Positions 34,809-46,460 of a stretch of 64,000 bases of DNA are shown here, in pieces; the first letter of the stretch is position 1; every line of letters starts with the position of its first letter. The stretch comes from Lepus europaeus (Eukaryota > Chordata > Mammalia > Lagomorpha > Leporidae). The notes under the pieces are model-generated. The model saw nothing but the letters and a program-made list of their open reading frames with translations, was not told where the DNA came from and ran no database searches. Location of the stretch: contig NC_084827.1 in NCBI RefSeq assembly GCF_033115175.1, forward strand, positions 144,887,701 through 144,951,700, written 5' to 3'. Position numbers and translations under genes: made by a program.

Positions 34809-36555
34809 TCAAAAGTAGTTTTCAAAAGTCAACAGTGTTTTGTTTTAAATATTAGGCACTTAACAAATCTCTTGCTTGAGTCATTTCTCGTGAGTGAGCC
34901 ACATTCTCTGTGACAATGACCAAGACCTGAATCAGAGTTAAAAATAAAATAAATAATCCCTTCGGCATTTACTGAGCACCTGCTGCTGTGACAGAATGGG
35001 AACACAAAGATCTTCCTCTGCTTTCTGGAGCTCCCTTTCTAGTTGGGAAAGATACAAGCAGCAGCAAAAGTATGCTGAAAACTTTGGCAGTGGGGTGCTA
35101 TTGGAATCCCAGAGTTCTGGTGTCAGACCTGACTTGAGTTCTACTCAGATTCATGGCTGGGTTCTTTTAATCTAACATAAGGCTATTCTCTAAGAGCCCT
35201 GGTAAAGTTATTAATAAAACTCCTGTGGTGGAACAGAGAGAACATATATAGCACAAAGCTTTGCCCCCAGAGAACGGACATCAACTGTCGTTGGTCTAGG
35301 CTCTCTGTGACCGTGTCGGATGTGATTCAGCCTAAATTAGAACAAAGTCTACCCTTTTAACCTGCGTAGTCACCAGGAATATCTAGGAACTAGAAGGAGG
35401 AACCAGGCAGGGCATCAGAAACTAGGTAACAGGTAAACAGGTGCCAGGGGTGGTGAAACAGAAGGAGAACTTTTTTTTTCTTTTCTACTTTTTCTTTCTT
35501 TTCCGATAGCAAATAGGTAGTTGTTCTAGAATCAGAAAAAAATGTTATATCAAAATAATTTTAAGAGCTTGGTATCCCCAATGTTGTGGATAAACTCTGA
35601 GTTTTCAACAGAGCTATCTCCTGAAGGACCAACCTGGACCTTTCAGCTACTGTGGGAGCCATTGTATAAACAGAGCAAATGCACCTGCCAGGCTTCAGTT
35701 GTTAATTTAAGTCAGTTTTGTCTGGATGAGTTTCACAGGATGTCTGCTAAGTATCTTATTTGACGGGGTATAGCTGGTGTTAAACTCTTGGCTCTCTTAA
35801 GCCCCTTTTGATTCCTTTGGGCAGAATCTTGAGAAGAAATGGATGTCTTCCTGACCACTGGACCACTGCTGCATGGGCATATCCATCCAAAGGTGACACC
35901 AGATGGTTCAGATATGTCAAGAGAAGTGTGGCTGTGCTAAGCCCTGCTTTGTACTGTTGAAGTTGAGATCTGGTCTGTGAGCTCAGACTTTGCTGACACA
36001 TTCACTTTGGAGCTCTTGCTTAAACTGGGACAGCATGACCTGGTGCTGTTGTTTTGTTTTCCTGCCAAGGAGATTTAAAGCTTGGTAAACTGAGAAGTTC
36101 TGCAGACGTCTCACGTTGTCCTATGACTTTATCTCAGTAAAGAGTGATCACAGGAGTAGTTCATGGAAGATAAGTTACATATCAAATTATGCCATCTCAT
36201 AAGAGATATAGTGCTTTTAAGGGTATTAGATGACTGTATTATTTGGGGGAAAATATTCTAAGTGTCAGCCACTTTTGAGTTCATCCTAGAACTATACTAC
36301 ACACAGAAGGCTGGGTTGGGAGTTTGGCAAAAATAAAAAGTGACACATAAATCTTGAGAGTTTTAGAAACCGAGGTTTATTGGGATAAATGCAAAGAATA
36401 CATTTGAAGCAAAAGTATGGAGATTTGTATCTTTTGCTGAAAGGGCAGGGGATGCTTGGTGAACTTGTTTGTAGACATTGTATTCTCTCTGTTCAAGGGG
36501 AGGTCCTGTGAGCCCTCAGGGCGCTCTGCGTGGGGCTTACCTGCCTCTTAGCATT
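34809..36555. other. Presumed CFLAR intron 1, mostly unique
   Basis: An L2-like trace lies at 34960-35070 ('gcatttactgagcacctgct'). The rest holds no exon or repeat that I recognise. A 73-codon frame at 35542-35763 has no family resemblance. Confidence 0.45.
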
Positions 36556-36572
36556 AAAAAATGTTAGCACTG

Positions 36573-36909
36573 GGCCGGCGCCGTGGCTCAACAGGCTAAT
36601 CCTCCGCCTTGCGGCGCCGGCACACCGGGTTCTAGTCCCGGTCGGGGCACCGATCCTGTCCCGGTTGCCCCTCTTCCAGGCCAGCTCTCTGCTGTGGCCC
36701 GGGAGCAGTGGAGGATGGCCCAAGTGTTTGGGCTCTGCACCCCATGGGAGACCAGGATAAGCACCTGGCTCCTGCCATCGGAACAGCACGGTGCGCCGGC
36801 CGCAGCGCGCTACCGCGGCGGCCATTGGAGGGTGAACCAACGGCAAAAGGAAGACCTTTCTCTCTGTCTCTCTCTCTCACTGTCCACTCTGCCTGTCAAA
36901 AATAAAAAA
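36573..36909 (+). mobile_element. CSINE, young type, with 17-bp target duplication
   Basis: It starts 'ggccggcgccgtggctcaac' with an intact B-box-like 'ggttctagtcc', and ends 'ctgcctgtcaaaaataaaa'. AAAAAATGTTAGCACTG flanks it at 36556-36572 and 36910-36926. Confidence 0.96.
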
Positions 36910-37534
36910 AAAAAATGTTAGCACTGAATTACCCTATTATTCCTTTCATAAGCTCTGTCTCTTGGGTCTAACAACCAGGTTCCAAGTGTGGTCTCCGGCT
37001 ATCCCCCCAGCTCCCTCTCGCTTCTTTAGTTGTAAAAGGATGGGTGGACATCAGACATGTGCAGACCTGGTACAGCTGTGCATTGACGGCCAGTCTGTTC
37101 GAGGCCCTAGAAGGCTGAGCTGGCCAGGGCCTACCACAGAGCAATGAAGATGAGTTACAGCCCATCTGTCCCAAGGACCTCCAGATGGGACAACACTCAA
37201 CCAACTCTCACTCTCACGTAGGGTAGAATAAGGCAAATGCCAAAAGCAGCATGGACAATGTGCTGAAAGAGGAGAGGAGATGGCCTGATTTGGAGAGCAA
37301 GACAAACTTGTGGAAGAGACACCTTTGAAAGACAGGTAGGATTTCAAGAGGCAGAGAACTGAGAAGAGGGAAGTAGCTATCCAAATGGAGGCAAATGCTT
37401 GAATAAGGACTCCAGGTCAGAAAACCAGTGCTCAGGGACCACTGAGATGCCTGTTTGTCTGCAGTTGGGTTATGGGTTGTGTAGAAGTGAGGCGAAACTC
37501 TCCATGTTTGGGCTATGTATAAGAAGCTTGCCCC

Positions 37535-37879
37535 CAGGGGCCAGTGCTGTGGTATAGTGGGTAAAGCCACCGCCTGCAGCATCGGCATCCCATTTGGGTG
37601 CCAGTTCAAGTCCCGGCTTCTCTTGATCCAGCTCCCTACTAGTGGCCTGGGAAAGCAGTGGAGGATGGCCCATGTGCTTGCAGCCCTGCATCCACCTGGG
37701 AAACCTGGAAGAAGCTCCTGGCTCCTGGTTTCAGACTGGCCCAGCTCTAGTTGTTGCGACCAGCAACCATTTGGGGAGTGAACCAGGGGATAAAAACTCC
37801 ACCCTACTCCCACCCCCCGCTTCTCCTTATCTCTCTGTAACTCTGCCTTTCAAATAAAATAAATAAATCTTAAAAAAAT
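37535..37879 (+). mobile_element. CSINE, classical, with 13-bp target duplication
   Basis: It starts 'caggggccagtgctgtggta' and ends 'aaataaatcttaaaaaaat'. AGAAGCTTGCCCC flanks it at 37522-37534 and 37880-37892. Confidence 0.95.
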
Positions 37880-38213
37880 AGAAGCTTGCCCCGCTGAAAG
37901 TTTTACTTTGTTTAAGGTGGAGCAGGTCACCACAAGAACTGGCCTTTGTGCTATTGCTCTTGGTGACTGTATCCAGTGAGATGGTTTGTAGTCTTTTTCT
38001 GTTCTAGATCTTTTCCCATGCTGTGATTCCTTCTTTCCCTTTCTGCAGTCTCTGTGCGACTGTTATGAACCAGGGAAGTTCCTGGAGGTAATGCTAGGTT
38101 GGAAGTTCTGGAAGTTTCCCTGAAGGTCATGGAAAGTCTGTTTTGTCTAGTGTGTTCTGTGCTGCTATGATAAAATACCACAGGCTGGGTAATTTTTAGG
38201 GAACAGAACTGTA

Positions 38214-38541
38214 AGGGTGGGCACTGTGGCACAGTGGGTTAAGCTGTTGCGTGGCATGCCTGCATCCCAGATTGGGAGTGCCTGGGGTCAAGTCCCGCCT
38301 CTGCTCCTGAGCTAGGTTTCTAACATGCACCCTGGGAGGTCGCAGTTACTGGCTCAAGTGTTTGGATCCCTGCCACTCCCTTCCACTCGTGTGGAAGACC
38401 CAGATGGAGTTCCTGACTTTGGCCCAATCCAGCTCTGGCTGCTGTGGGCATTTGGGGACTAAACCAGTGGGTGGAAGACCTCTCTCTCTCTCTTTCTCTC
38501 TCTCACTGTGCTGTTCAAATAGACAAAAATAAATAAAAAGA
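38214..38541 (+). mobile_element. CSINE, old subtype, inside the MaLR LTR
   Basis: It starts 'agggtgggcactgtggcaca' and ends 'gacaaaaataaataaaaag'. GAACAGARCT lies on both sides (about 38201 and 38541). Confidence 0.88.
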
Positions 38542-38727
38542 ACAGAGCTTTAGTTCTCACAGTTCTGGAGGCTGGAAAGCCTGAGATCGAGGTGTTAGCA
38601 TGTGGTGAGGGCTGCTCCCTGTTTCCAAGATGGCACCTGGAACTTGTGTCTTCACGAGGGAGGAAGACTGTGTTCTCACAGACAGGTTTGCAGAAGGCCA
38701 AGGTACACTGGGCAACCAAGGTTGGTT

Positions 38728-39067
38728 TACTTTATTTATTTATTTTTGTAAGATTTATTTATTTGAGAGGTAGTGTTGCAACAGAGAGAGGAAGAGACAG
38801 AGAGAAAGGTCTTCCATCTGCTGGGTCACTCCCCCAAATGGCCGCAAAGGCTGGAGCTGGGCTGATCAGAAGCTAGGAGCCAGAAGCTTCTTCTGGATCT
38901 CCCACCACAGGTACAAGGTCCCAAGGACTTGGGCCATCTTCTACTGCTTACCTAGGCCATACCAGAGCTAGATCAGAAGAGGAGCAGCTGGGACTTGAAC
39001 CAGCGACCATACGGGATGCCAGCACTGCAGGTAGCGGATTTACCCACAATGCCACAGTGCTGGCCTC
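38728..39067 (-). mobile_element. CSINE, classical, inside the MaLR LTR
   Basis: It runs from 'ctttatttatttatttttgt' to 'ccacagtgctggcctcc'. 'ccaaggttggtt' before and 'ccaagtttggtc' after look like an aged target duplication. Confidence 0.9.
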
Positions 39068-39615
39068 CCCCCATCCACCAAGTTTGGTCTAGAAGTAATT
39101 TACTGGCAAAGTTTTACTTTACAGAGAAGGGCTGTGCGTTAGAGAGAGAGGGCTTGGAGGATGTGTGTATATAACCTGGGGTTTATGGTTCCACATGCTC
39201 AAGCTGGTGTCGTGTAGATACTGTGGTTGCATACTTCAGCCAGGGAGGACATTCTCAGGGTTGGGTGGAGCTGAAGCAGAGCTATGTTCTGATGAAGTCT
39301 CCAAGATAGCCAGGTGTGAAGAGTTCCTGTAAGAGAGGTCTCAGAGAAAACAAAAACAAAAACGCTGAACGTGCATTTTGGTTTGAATTGAAGGAGGGGT
39401 GGGGAGCTTTATCCCCTGACACTCATATGGCAGAAAATGGAAGGCAAAAAAGGAAACGAGCTCCCTCCATCAAGCCCTTTTGGGAAGATGCCTAATCCCA
39501 CTCATGAGGAAGGAGCCCCTGTAGCCTGGCCACCTCTTAAAGGCCCCACTTCTAAATCCCGCCACACTGGCAACATCTCAATTTTGGAGGAGACAGGATG
39601 AAACTATAGCAGCCT

Positions 39616-40098
39616 CATCAAAGAGCTTCATAAAATATACCTTCTAATTTTATATTATGTTACAAGTGGTGTCATCTTCTGTTGGTGTTCAGTATTATTT
39701 GTTATGATTAAAATGTGCTACTTGTGAAGCCAGAGACTTTTAATGCACGTTTTCATCCACTGATGCATAATGTTGACCAGTAGCCTCCCCGGTTGAGATG
39801 TATTTGTGCTTTACTCTCAGTTCATAGTCTTCTAGATGTTTGAGTTTGTATCTGCATCATTACAGAAATGAGGAACCACATTAGAATTTGTCATTACAGG
39901 TCCTCATTTTAAATATTTTGAGAGGAGTAAAATGGCACATCATATGCTATCTTAGGTTTAAAATGCCTACAGATGAAGAAGGAAAAACAGGTTTGTTGTA
40001 AGTTGTATTAGCTGCTCAAGTCACTACACAGTCAGCCAGCATCCACAGGTTGAAACACAAATGGAGGAGAAAGATGGGTTCTGTATAGTGCATGCTGA
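39616..40098. other. Presumed CFLAR intron 1, nothing recognised
   Basis: AT-rich, no exon, no nameable repeat. Confidence 0.4.
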
Positions 40099-40110
40099 AT
40101 GCACAGAACT

Positions 40111-40418
40111 TATTTCTTTTTTTAGAAAAAAAAAAAAGGTGTATTTATTGATTTGAAAGGCAGAGTTACAGAAAGTGAGAGACATGGAGAAGGAGATCTT
40201 CCAACTGCTGGTTTACTACCCAAATGAACTCAGTGTCCAGGGTTGGGCCAGGCTAAAGCTAGGAGCCTGGAATTCCTTGGGCTATCTTCTACTGCTTTCC
40301 CAGGTGCCTTAACAGGAAGCTGGATTGGAGATGGAGCATCTGGGACTCAACCAGTGGCCATATGGGATGCCAGCATTGCAGGTGATGGCTTCACCCGCTG
40401 TGCCACAACACTAGTGCC
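40111..40418 (-). mobile_element. CSINE, old subtype, with 11-bp target duplication
   Basis: It runs from a T-rich start and 'ggtgtatttattgatttg' to 'gccacaacactagtgcc'. TGCACAGAACT flanks it at 40100-40110 and 40419-40429. Confidence 0.93.
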
Positions 40419-40534
40419 TGCACAGAACTGCTATGAGGTGGCCACAATGTAGTTGCCCAGGGTTGGGCAATCTCTCCTCCTTGAGCCTCTCCTCCTTGAG
40501 CCTTGTAGAAACTTCTGGAAGGCGTCTTTCTTTT

Positions 40535-40605
40535 TTCTTTTAAATTTATTTGAAAAGCAGAGTTACAGAGACAGGAGGAAGAGACAGAAAGAGAGAGAGA
40601 TGAGC
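40535..40605 (-). mobile_element. CSINE tail fragment
   Basis: Only the tail and GA-rich part remain: 'aaatttatttgaaaagcaga', then 'cagaaagagagagagatga'. Confidence 0.7.
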
Positions 40606-41441
40606 TTGAGACTTTTGTATCTCACTGGGACTTCCTGGTCCTGTAATGTTCCAGGTTTCCATGTGTTTTCTGCGGCTGATAAGACAGGCTTTGCCCCATC
40701 ACTGCCTCAGTTCGTGGTGTTGCAAGGAAATTGCATTTGTTTTCACACTGGGCTCCATGGATATGACCTTGCCCCAGATGGAGAACAGTACAAAGAATGG
40801 AATGTTCGGTGTGTCTTTGGCTGCTGAACTGCAGGTTACTGGAAACATTAAGTGCTTTGGACACCAAATTTTGGAGGCGAAATTGACACTCTGTGAGAAA
40901 GATTGAGAAACCGCATTTCACTGTTACCTGATAAAAATCTTACTGAGTATCTGGGAGGTGTGTTCAGCGCTATAGGAGAGGTTTGTATATAGCGCAGTGG
41001 TGGAACAACGTAGTTACCCGGTGAGGTTTCACTCTGCCAGGCGGGTGAGTGAAGAGACTGATTCAGGCAAGGCCAGAGACGTGGGAAGAACTCGTGGTGT
41101 GGTTGAGGCTGACATGTGGACTGGGTATTAATGAGAAATGGGGGCAAATGCTGGGCGAAGCCGGGCCTTGAGTGCAAAGAAAGTTGGGACTTGCAATGGA
41201 AGCTGAGGCATGACTTTGAATTAGGAAAGTGACTTGGTTCAAACGTGAACTTCAGAAAGTTCATTCCAAAAGGAGACAGATCTGGAGAGGGTGAGTCAAA
41301 GGCAGGAAGGACAGAGTCAGGGGATGAGGCTGGGTGGGAGATGGATGCCAGGTGACACCACAAGTGCTGAGGTGGGAGAAGGCTGGGAGTGCTGAGTAGA
41401 ATACAGTGGTATGAGGCCCACGAGAGAAGAGTTTTAAGGCA
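40606..41441. other. Presumed CFLAR intron 1, unique sequence
   Basis: Overlapping frames of 86-219 codons are open on both strands at 40622-41507. None shows a domain or splice context, and the longest minus frame is proline/serine-rich and runs into a CSINE. Treated as non-coding. Confidence 0.45.
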
Positions 41442-41449
41442 GGGTAATT

Positions 41450-41790
41450 GGGGCTGGCGCTGTGGTGTAGTGGGTAAAGCCGCCTCCTGCAGTGCTGGTG
41501 TTCCCATATGGGTGCTGGTTCAAGTCCTGGTTGCTCCACTTCCAATCCAGCTCTCTGCTGAGGCCTGGGATAGCAGTAGAAGATGGCCCAAGTCCTTGGA
41601 CCCCTGCATCTGCGTGGGAGACCCAGAAGAAGCTCCTGTCTTCTGGCTTTGGATCAGTGCAACTGGGGAGTGAACCAGCAGATGAAAGATCTCTCTCTCT
41701 CTCTCTCTCTCTCTGCCTTCTCTCTCTGTGTAACTCTGACTTTCAAATAAATAAATAGATAAATCTTTAAAAAGAAAAAAAAAAAAAGAG
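41450..41790 (+). mobile_element. CSINE, classical, with 8-bp target duplication
   Basis: It starts 'ggggctggcgctgtggtgta', has (TC)n at 41690-41713 and ends in A-rich sequence. GGGTAATT flanks it at 41442-41449 and 41791-41798. Confidence 0.93.
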
Positions 41791-42011
41791 GGGTAATTAC
41801 CAGCAGCAGTTGAGGTAGACCAGTTGGACGGGAGGTCTTTATTGTGACCTTGGATGTGGCAGTGAGGAAGTCACCAAGGCTCAGGCAAAAGCAATGTTAT
41901 CAGGGCTGGGATACTTGAGTGAGGTGAGCAAGACACTTGTTTCAGGGACATTTAGGGGAAACTTAAAAACTCAGACACTGAGATAAATCATTTTTTTTAA
42001 CACACTACTTT

Positions 42012-42700
42012 TTTTAAAACTTTTATTTAGTAAATATAAATTTCCAAAGTATAGCTTATGGATTACAATGGCTTCCCCCCCTATAACTTCCCTCCCACTC
42101 GCACCCCTCCCATCTCCCGCTCCCTCTCCCATTCCATTCACATCAAGATTCATTTTCAATTATCTTTATATACAGAAGATCGATTTAGTATATATTAAGT
42201 AAAGATTTCATCAGTTTGTACCCACACAGAAACACAAAGTGTAAAATACTGTTTCAGTACTAGTTACTTCACATTGGACAACACATTAAGGACAGAGATC
42301 CCACATGAAGAGTAAGTACATAGTGACTCCTGTTGTTGATTTAACAAATTGACACTCTTGTTTATGGCATCAGTAATCTCCCTAGGCTCTAGGCATGAGT
42401 TGCCAAAGCTATGGAAGCCTTTTGAGTTCACTGACTCTGATCACATTTAGGCAGGGTCATAGCCAAAGTGGAAGTTCTCTCCTCCCTTCAGAGAAAGGTA
42501 CCTCCTTCTTTGATGGCCCCGTTCTTTCCACTGGGATCTCACTCACAGAGATCTTTCATTTGGTTTTTTTTTTCCAGAGTGCCTTGGCTTTCCTTGCCTA
42601 AAATACTCTCATGGGCTCTTCAGCCAGATCTGAATGCCTTAAGTGCTGATTCTGAGGCAAGAGTGTTGTTTAGGACATCTGCCATTCTATGAGTCTGCTG
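42012..42700 (-). mobile_element. 5'-truncated rabbit L1 3' end
   Basis: A T-rich start is followed by the reverse complement of the L1 3' UTR, including the C-rich complement of its G-rich tract (about 42073-42132). TTTAACACACTACTTT flanks it at 41996-42011 and 42701-42716, a 16-bp target duplication. It matches, in inverted orientation, the last 0.7 kb of the plus-strand L1 that begins 33 bp later. Confidence 0.93.
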
Positions 42701-42733
42701 TTTAACACACTACTTTAAAAAAAAATGGACAAA

Positions 42734-44110
42734 GGCACTCTGTTGACTTTCATTACTTGGCTGGCCTGGGAGGAGAGCTGGCCAGGTAAAGGCAGGGGGC
42801 ATCTCTAACAAGAAATTTACAGTTCTGCCTGCAATGTTGCTGACCCTACTTGGCTGTCCCCTCAACTGCAGTGGTCACTTTGGAAGTTGGGCTGAGTGAA
42901 GGGCTTTTCAGCTTGGAGCCAATAAGATCTGTGGCTCTGACCTGGGCATCCTTCGATTCCAGGGCAGGTCCATTTCCAGTGATCCAACTCTTGGCAGAGC
43001 TGCCAGGGCTCTTCACAAGCTGACTTCTGCTGAAGCCCAGGCTTACCACATTGAAAGCCACTGCAGTGGACTGGCCTGTTGGGTCTCCTTGAGGGCAGAT
43101 CACTGTACAGATCAGCCATTAATAGGCCTGCCACCCATTGCTTCTGATGCCGAGCTTTCTTTTCCTCCTGGTTTGTGTTAAAGCAGACCAGAGGATGCAA
43201 GTCAAGGGAGTGCCCAAGTCCCATCTCTAATCTTCGGTGGCCTGAACTACAAGTCTATAGTCAACAGAGTGCCTTCCCCTAGGAGGTTCACACCTCCCTT
43301 AGGATATACCCCATGTGAAGAGATAGATAGGTCTGGGCCTCTTAACTTACAAGGCCTAAAGCCCAACAGATTATTATCAAGCCCCTTCTATCAGGTTCTA
43401 TTTGCCTCTCAATCAGAAAAATTACTTGTAGCTTAGACAGCACCTTTCTTAGCTCCTCTAATAATGACTCTGTCCTTTGTTCTAGACCCTGTCTAGCGTA
43501 CTTGGGCCTCATTCCTTTGTAATCATAACCTCTACTCTACCACCAGTGGCTCTACTCCCAACCTGTGTGTACTGATGGTCCTCTTCCCCACTTAATGCTG
43601 TATAATTGTTCAGACCTGGTTAAGGCCACTCTTAGGATCATTGGTTACTATCCTCAACCTGTCTTTTATGACCTTGTCTAAATATGATCAGAGTCGGCAA
43701 ACTTGGAAGGCTTCCATAGCCTTGGCAACTCATGACGACAGCCTAGGGTGGTTACTGGCGCCATAAACTAGAGTGTCAATTTGTTGGGTCAACAACAGGA
43801 GCCACTGTGCGCTTGCTCCTGATGTGGGATCTCTGTCCTTAATGTACTGTACATTGTGATTTAATGCTATAACTAGTACTCAAACAGTATGTTTCACTTT
43901 GTGTTTCTATGTGGGTGCAAACTGTTGAAGTATTTATACTAAATTGATCTTCTGTATATAAATAGAATTGAAAATGAATCTTGATGTGAATGGAAAGGGA
44001 GAGGGAGCGGGAGAGGGGAGGGTTGCGGGTGGGAGGGAAATTATGGGAAGGGGAAGCCATTGTAATCCATAAGCTGTATACTGGAAATTTATATTCATTA
44101 AATAAAAGTT
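42734..44110 (+). mobile_element. 5'-truncated rabbit L1 3' end
   Basis: About 1.4 kb ends 'attaaataaaagtt' plus poly-A and contains the G-rich polypurine tract at 43993-44040. AAAAAAAAATGGACAAA flanks it at 42717-42733 and 44111-44127; the A-run makes the duplication edge ambiguous. Frames of 85-120 codons here are remnants or chance, and no intact ORF2 end was recognised. Confidence 0.9.
43993..44040 (+). other. G-rich polypurine tract of the L1 3' UTR
   Basis: Runs of GGG recur: 'gaaagggagagggagcggga', then 'gaggggagggttgcgggtgg'. This is a G-quadruplex-capable tract typical of mammalian L1 3' UTRs. Confidence 0.8.
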
Positions 44111-44127
44111 AAAAAAAAATGGACAAA

Positions 44128-44700
44128 AATACCAAAAATCAATGATGAACAAGAAATTAGATTTTTAAGGAAAAGCATCAGTATTACCGATTGTCCCTGT
44201 TGCCTCATGTCCTGGTACAGCTGGGCACTGAGTGTACCGTGTAGAGGAGGTGGTGAGGGGAGGACTGGGGTGGAGGCACAAGGAGGAGTGAAATTGCAGA
44301 GTTGGAAGTGAAGATGCAGGAAGTCCCCGCTTCCTGTGGGAGCAGTGAATGAGAGGATGCTTGGTTTACAGGGGGGTGCTTAAGGGATTCTTTGCTTTTA
44401 TGTACGTGTGTCTTATATGGAAGTCTCAAATCAATCGATCTCTTGTCACATTATTTAAATACTACAAATTAATTTACAATCCAGGTTTTTATTTCTGTAG
44501 CTGGACAACTTTTAGATCTTACTCATTGGCCTGCTGAACTGCTCCTTTTTCAGAGAAAGAGATACCTTTCCAAAATTGCCCCTTCAGATAGATGTCAACA
44601 TTTTCTGGAATGTCAATAGTCTGATTGCTGAGAATTATCTTCATTCTTGGGTTAGATATGCCAAGCCTGTTTTATTTATTTTAAAATGGAAGAGAACTTG
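44128..44700. other. Presumed CFLAR intron 1, nothing recognised
   Basis: No exon and no nameable repeat. Confidence 0.4.
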
Positions 44701-44779
44701 AGCATGATTTTTAAAAATGAGTTAATTAATGTTTGTTTGAAAAGCAGAGATGCACAGCAAGAGCCAGAGACAGAAAAAT

Positions 44780-44861
44780 CTTCTTCTTCTTCTTCTTCTT
44801 CTTCTTCTTCTTCTTCTTCTTCTTCTTCTTCTTCTTCTTCTTCTTCTTCTTCTTCTTCTTT
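44780..44861. repeat. (TTC)n microsatellite, about 27 units
   Basis: A perfect TTC tract (GAA on the SINE sense strand) occupies the tail position of the young CSINE. It produces poly-Ser, poly-Leu and poly-Glu pseudo-frames. Confidence 0.97.
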
Positions 44862-45172
44862 TGACAGGCAGAGTGGACAGTGAGAGAGAGAGAGAGAGAC
44901 AGAGAGAAAGGTCTTCCTATTCCATTGGTTCACACCCCCCCCCCCAATGCACCGTGCTGATCCAAAGCCAGGAGCCAGGTACTTCTCCTGGTCTCCCATG
45001 CGGGTGCAGGGCCCAAGGACTTGGGCCATCCTCCACTGCACTCCCAGGCCACAGCGGAGAGCTGGACAGGAAGAGGAGCGACCGAGACAGAATCCAGCAC
45101 CCCGACCTGGACTAGAACCCAGTGTGCCAGCGCTGCAGGCAGAGGATTAGCCTATTGAGCCACGGTGCTGGC
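44785..45172 (-). mobile_element. CSINE, young type, nested, with 14-bp target duplication
   Basis: It runs from the (TTC)n tail through 'gacaggcagagtggacag' to 'gagccacggtgctggc'. CAGAAAAATCTTCT flanks it at 44771-44784 and 45173-45186. Confidence 0.94.
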
Positions 45173-45420
45173 CAGAAAAATCTTCTATCCACTGGCTCAT
45201 TCCCCAAATACCTGCAACAGCCAGGGCTGGGTCAGGCTGAAGCTGGGAGCTGGGCAGTCAATCCCAGGGACCCAACAACTTAAGCATCTGCTGCTTCCTA
45301 GGGCGCACAATAGCAAGAAGCTCGAATCAGAATCAGAGCTGGGACTTAGACTCGGGCACTCTAATATAGGATGCAGCATCCCAAGCAGCATCTTAATTAT
45401 TGTGCCAAGCGCTCATCCCT

Positions 45421-46065
45421 TGAACAAGAAGACACACAGGGAGTTTCCCTTGGTCAAGCTGAGGGGCAGGAGGTGCTTGTGGAGGCAGTAGAAATGTGGA
45501 AGATGATGAGATCCTACGCCTGAAAAATGGGAAGGTGCTCTGATGAGAGGTGGCACAGTGGATGGTGTTAGGGTGGAAGAAAGCAGTGAAGATGGGAGCT
45601 GTCCTTGAAGGAGGGAAGGGTTGGGTGGGAAGGGAGCTGACCAGGGTCCTGGAAAAGAAATAGGCAAGCAACAGTAAGGGCCCCGCTGAGGCTGGGAACC
45701 TCAAGGGTGTGGCAGTGTCAGTTTCTGTGTGGTGCAGTCTTTTCTCTCTCCCCTCTCTACAACTTGGTACTCCAGGTAAGAGAGTGGAGGAGACTCGGTA
45801 TCTGAGACTGGGGGGCAGGGTGAGCAACCATTCTGATTTGCTTAGGATTGGGGATCTGGGAAGCAGGACTTTTTGAGCTAAAATTGGGAAGTCCTGTGCA
45901 AGCCAGCACCAGTTGGTCACCTGAGTTGTTACAGGGCAGGTGATCAGGAAGCCAAAAGCAAGATACTTGAGGGTGGGGGCCAGAGACAGTTTGTTGCATG
46001 TGCTTCAGGGCCAGTCCAGAGAGAGAAAGAAATGAAGCCCTCGCCCAGGGGCATCTTGTGTAACT
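45421..46065. other. Presumed CFLAR intron 1, purine-rich unique sequence
   Basis: G/A-rich on the + strand. A 175-codon minus-strand frame (45393-45920) is pyrimidine-derived (Pro/Ser/Leu-rich) and not credible as a gene. Confidence 0.45.
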
Positions 46066-46067
46066 GC

Positions 46068-46170
46068 ATTCATTCACTCAACAGATATTCAGACTCTAAC
46101 TCTGAGTCAGGCACTGGGTCAGTACTGAGGATTTAATCACAAAAAAAGGAAATAAATGCCTTCATGCCAT
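46068..46170 (+). mobile_element. L2-like LINE remnant
   Basis: 'cattcactcaacagatattc', then 'gagtcaggcactgggtcag' and 'actgaggatttaatcac', follows the L2 3'-end pattern. Confidence 0.65.
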
Positions 46171-46361
46171 ATCCTCCCATGGCAGCCAAGTTCACTGTTG
46201 CTCAGGGCCCATTCACCCTTCTGTCTAGAGGATAGAACATTCCAAACTGCATTTCCCAGACTCCTTTGTAACTAGGATGTGATAAGTTCTGCCATATAGA
46301 TGCATTCAGGCAAGATTTGCAAGCAAGTGTGTGGAGGCAACCATGTAGCTGCTTTTCTTTT

Positions 46362-46415
46362 ATTTCTTAAGATTTATTTATTTATTTGAAAGGCAGAGTT
46401 ACAGAGAGGGAGAGG

Positions 46416-46460
<45 letters not shown>

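Larger units (their letters stand above)
38145..39615 (-). mobile_element. MaLR LTR (MST/MLT1-like), split by two CSINEs
   Basis: Three pieces follow the reverse-complement MaLR LTR order. They are 38148-38213 ('ctgctatgataaaataccac', 'aggctgggtaattttta'), 38548-38727 ('tctcacagttctggaggctg') and about 39410-39612 ('cccactcatgaggaaggagc', 'aaaggccccacttctaaatc'). The stretch 39070-39400 does not fit and is either diverged or a further insertion. Confidence 0.7.
44710..45420 (-). mobile_element. CSINE, old subtype, split by a young CSINE
   Basis: The left part is 44710-44784 ('gtttgtttgaaaagcagaga') and the right part 45187-45420, ending 'attgtgccaagcgctcatcc'. The young element sits between the tail side and the body. 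Confidence 0.85.

Noticed and set aside
40646-40906. 86-codon plus-strand frame in unique sequence
   Set aside because: No recognisable family, no splice signals in register, and several overlapping frames on both strands.
40848-41507. 219-codon minus-strand frame
   Set aside because: It overlaps a CSINE at one end, has no splice or domain support, and is overlapped by other open frames.
44676-45115. Poly-Ser, poly-Leu and poly-Glu proteins
   Set aside because: They are translations of the (TTC)n microsatellite in a SINE tail.
45393-45920. 175-codon minus-strand frame
   Set aside because: It arises from purine-rich DNA read on the other strand; low complexity and no homology.
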